Of a stretch of DNA of 64,000 nt, positions 61,633 through 64,000 are shown piece after piece. The position numbers and the translations under genes were made by a program. Position 1 is the first letter of the stretch. Each line of letters opens with the position of its first letter. Source of the DNA: Branchiostoma floridae (lineage: Eukaryota > Chordata > Leptocardii > Amphioxiformes > Branchiostomatidae); assembly GCF_000003815.2 (NCBI RefSeq), contig NC_049981.1:3774699-3838698 (forward strand). Direction: 5' to 3'. The notes under the pieces are model-generated. The model saw only the letters and a program-made list of their open reading frames with translations. It was not told where the DNA came from and did not search any database.

Positions 61633-61805
61633 TACTGTAAATGCAGAAACGTTTCGCGTTGGTTTAATGTTCGCGGTTTTCGTGGTGGTCGCTTCACCGC
61701 GAACTTAAAACCACCGCGAACATGTTTCCATGGCAGTAAGAGACTACAGTGCATGGTGCTACCGCGCTACTTAAAACCACCGCGAACTAAAATACATTTA
61801 CAGTA
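61633..61805. mobile_element. Short foldback MITE with 11-bp terminal repeats
   Basis: Ends TACTGTAAATG and CATTTACAGTA are perfect inverted repeats; interior holds repeated CCACCGCGAAC and its reverse complement. Lies about 50 bases upstream of the first D1 exon acceptor region. Confidence 0.7.
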
Positions 61806-61939
61806 TATTATCTTTATAACTTTCTACATTAGTTAAACTACATAACCAGTCTTCGACAATTTGGGTAAAGAATCTGTATTTGACGTTATAATGTTGAAAA
61901 CTGTCTGGGAGTACTCTTCATCTCAGTAGATATATATGA

Positions 61940-62950
61940 TAAGACATGACGAAATTTCTCATCTTATTTTCAGCCCTAGAACGGTATCAATATCAGATGA
62001 CTGATGTTTTAAAACATCGGTCTGACGTTTTCTTTTCTTCCTGCTCGCAGAACTAAAAAGGTCATGAACTGCTGATGGAGGCACACCCAACTCGCAAAAC
62101 AACATCGCAACATATCTATCGGTATCTGGAGCACTCAGTCATGCGCCTTAAAATATCTGGTGGGGGCACACCCAAAATACACAACTAAAGGCCACAATGG
62201 GCCTCACCAACAAAAGGCCATGAATGTAGATGCAGTTTTATTTACAGCTTGATATCAGCAAATAAAGTACACTTTGGTCAAAGTTAATGTAAAACTGTTT
62301 AGAGAGCAGGGAAAATGTTTCGTGCAACAAAGGAAGTTAATTTCTATGCTTGATGGAACCCTCGACCTCTTCTCGAGAAGAGTATGTCGAGATCAATTAC
62401 TTTTTATATCAGAAATGTGTCTGTTTTGACCACTCCCAAAGGATAATGGTACACATGAGGTAGAAATGTCGGTGCAAGACCCACAGGTCTTTTGAATGTA
62501 ACCAAAGGGAAGTAAATGCAGATCTGCTGAAACAGGCGATATGTAGTTACAGATTGATGTGATAGATATACTATTAAACTGTTCACGAGAATCATACAGT
62601 GTAGTTACCCTCTCACACACTCACCTCTCACTCATTCGCTCGCTCGTTCACTCTCATTCACGCACTCACTCTCTTTCATTCAGTCACTCAGTCACCCACT
62701 CACTCAGTCGCTCACTCACTACAAACCTTCCTAAAAGTAATGGTCTGAACTCAATGGTCATCGTTATTGTGCCATAGACATATATCAGCAGCATTTTGTC
62801 CATGATAAAAATGGAGCCTACCTTTTACACGTGCTGCACAGAGAATAAGGATGCAGCAGATGAGCCTGACGTGAACACCGTACCGCAAATCCATCCTTCT
62901 AACGGGCGCGCTTCCCAGGATCTACGGGAGCAGACGCGACGACGCCCTCA
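61940..62950. repeat. Dispersed duplicated segment, copy 2 (interrupted)
   Basis: Same order and orientation as 38.2-38.75 kb, broken by about 550 bases (62.35-62.9 kb) including the CTCACT repeat. Lies upstream of D1. Confidence 0.65.
62610..62725. repeat. CTCACTCACT-rich simple repeat
   Basis: Imperfect CACT/CTCA tetranucleotide run; the ORF across it is Ser/His repeat only. Confidence 0.85.
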
Positions 62951-64000
62951 AATTGATGTCTCTGGGCCGGTCAAGGTGATTCGTCCGCCTTTTTTCTTTT
63001 TCTTAAAGATGTTAGAACCAGATATGCTAAGACAAAACCTTTCACGGTGTGGAACTATGAAATGCCCGACGCGTGGCTGTTTGCTTTTCCTCGCGTCTGT
63101 AGTCAAGCCGTAGATCTGAGCAACGCCCAAAACTTAGTGATGTTTGGACGAAACCATGACATTTTGGAGGGAGATTAACTTCTACATTACCAGAAAAAGT
63201 GCAGTAAAACTGCATTTATTACTATCGATAAATATATGCCTGCACTACTTAACAGAACACGACCCAGAAATCAATTGTAGATCTTACAGAGTTTCTTTTT
63301 AAATATTTTTTCTGCAATTATATTTTTATCGTCCTATCATAATTACCCTCGCTGCATATGGGCGTTTTGGACGAAGGTGAAGGCAGACACAGAAATACGT
63401 GCTCCGCATAACAGGTAGTGTTTCGTGAGATGGAAATAAGCAAAGGAAAAAATACCTCTTTTGATTTTACATGAAAAGTATTCTTAGTGTAAGAACATCA
63501 AGTTTGGAAGTAAGAAAACCCTTCTAGGAAATAAAAACGTTTCCTTTTGTATGAAAAAAATATTCTTTGTGTTAGAACATCAATCTTATAAAGTATAACA
63601 GTTCCAGGTGAAACATTTCTCTCGTTGTGAGAAATGTATTCTTAGTATCAGAACATATCCATAATATATTTAAGAACATGGCTCTAGGCCATAAGATTTT
63701 TTTTTTGTGCTCTTGATGTTTCAAAATATTCTGGTGGTTCCAGCCTTCAAGTGAATAGCTCTTGTATTTTGTTTAAAAAGATTTCGGATTTATTGAATGA
63801 AGTGCTTGTTTAGATGGGGCCTTGTAGATTTACTGTGTGGTGTCTAGTGAGGGCTATCTTGTTCCTTCGAAATAATCTTGAAGAAGAAAAATCGAGGTAC
63901 GAGATATGAGATGGTGATAAGAGGTCGTAAAATTGCCGTGTAACAACTTAGCGCCACCGCCTTAAAATGTCCTTTGAATTTTTCATGAGGCGTGTTTTTC

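Larger units (their letters stand above)
61806..64000. other. Window end without a recognisable gene
   Basis: Apart from the duplicated segment and simple repeat already listed I see no exon-like module. If the transcription unit continues 5', its next exon is beyond this window or in a module type I do not recognise. Confidence 0.5.

Noticed and set aside
62796-63113. 105-codon plus-strand ORF
   Set aside because: Overlaps the end of a duplicated non-coding block; composition and sequence show no known domain.

Overview
The window looks like cephalochordate DNA, most likely Branchiostoma (amphioxus). The reasons are intron-rich genes, long runs of phase-1 extracellular modules of the kind typical of amphioxus multidomain proteins, a polycystin-family membrane protein, and many different, mostly decayed transposons in the introns. 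The species call is inference. Nothing bacterial, and no CRISPR array or rRNA gene, was seen.

One transcription unit dominates, on the minus strand. I traced 64 coding exons with matching splice phases from 61,585 down to a stop codon at 3,019 (about 4,065 codons). Its 5' start lies beyond the window or was not recognised. In protein order it reads: seven F5/8 type C (discoidin) domains D1-D7 (61.6-39.2 kb); a farnesoic-acid-methyltransferase-like module (Methyltransf_FA), a sushi-like module and a calcium-binding EGF (36.5-33.1 kb); a fucolectin-type (FTP) domain (29.6-28.6 kb); three more F5/8C domains D8-D10 (25.8-20.2 kb); Methyltransf_FA, sushi, EGF, Methyltransf_FA and sushi (19.5-15.4 kb); a Thr/Ser-rich linker and a GAIN-like region (15.1-11.5 kb); a GPS-like motif with the first membrane segment (11.7-11.0 kb); a PLAT domain (10.7-9.6 kb); and the multi-pass polycystin membrane and channel region with a short C-terminal tail (9.5-3.0 kb). 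The C-terminal half is a polycystin-1-like protein. The lectin-like array would be its extracellular ligand-binding part. The upstream block (D1 to the first EGF) could instead be a neighbouring gene, because the junctions at 33-29 kb and 28.6-25.8 kb rest on phase compatibility alone.

The array grew by duplication. Each F5/8C domain is built from three exons with phases 1-0, 0-0 and 0-1. D1-D2 and D3-D4 are copies of a two-domain unit whose introns still align, which allows later insertions to be placed. These include a nearly full-length non-LTR retrotransposon at about 48.9-52.4 kb with a premature stop, a 1.7 kb insertion carrying a reverse-transcriptase fragment at 54.3-56.05 kb, a 1 kb repeat at 57.2-58.2 kb with an inverted copy at 34.3-35.4 kb, and a possible piggyBac-like TTAA insertion. 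Other introns hold a hAT-like element containing the 180-base assembly gap, a TA-flanked MITE family, foldback elements, a tRNA-derived SINE head, Penelope-like coding fragments, tandem repeats and microsatellites.

Odd points in the gene are a GPS without its usual His, a pore segment with LGR where channel-forming polycystins have LGD, a one-base insertion in the middle exon of D8, and a GC splice donor at the end of D10. The ends of the window (1-3,018 and 61,586-64,000) hold no gene that I can support.
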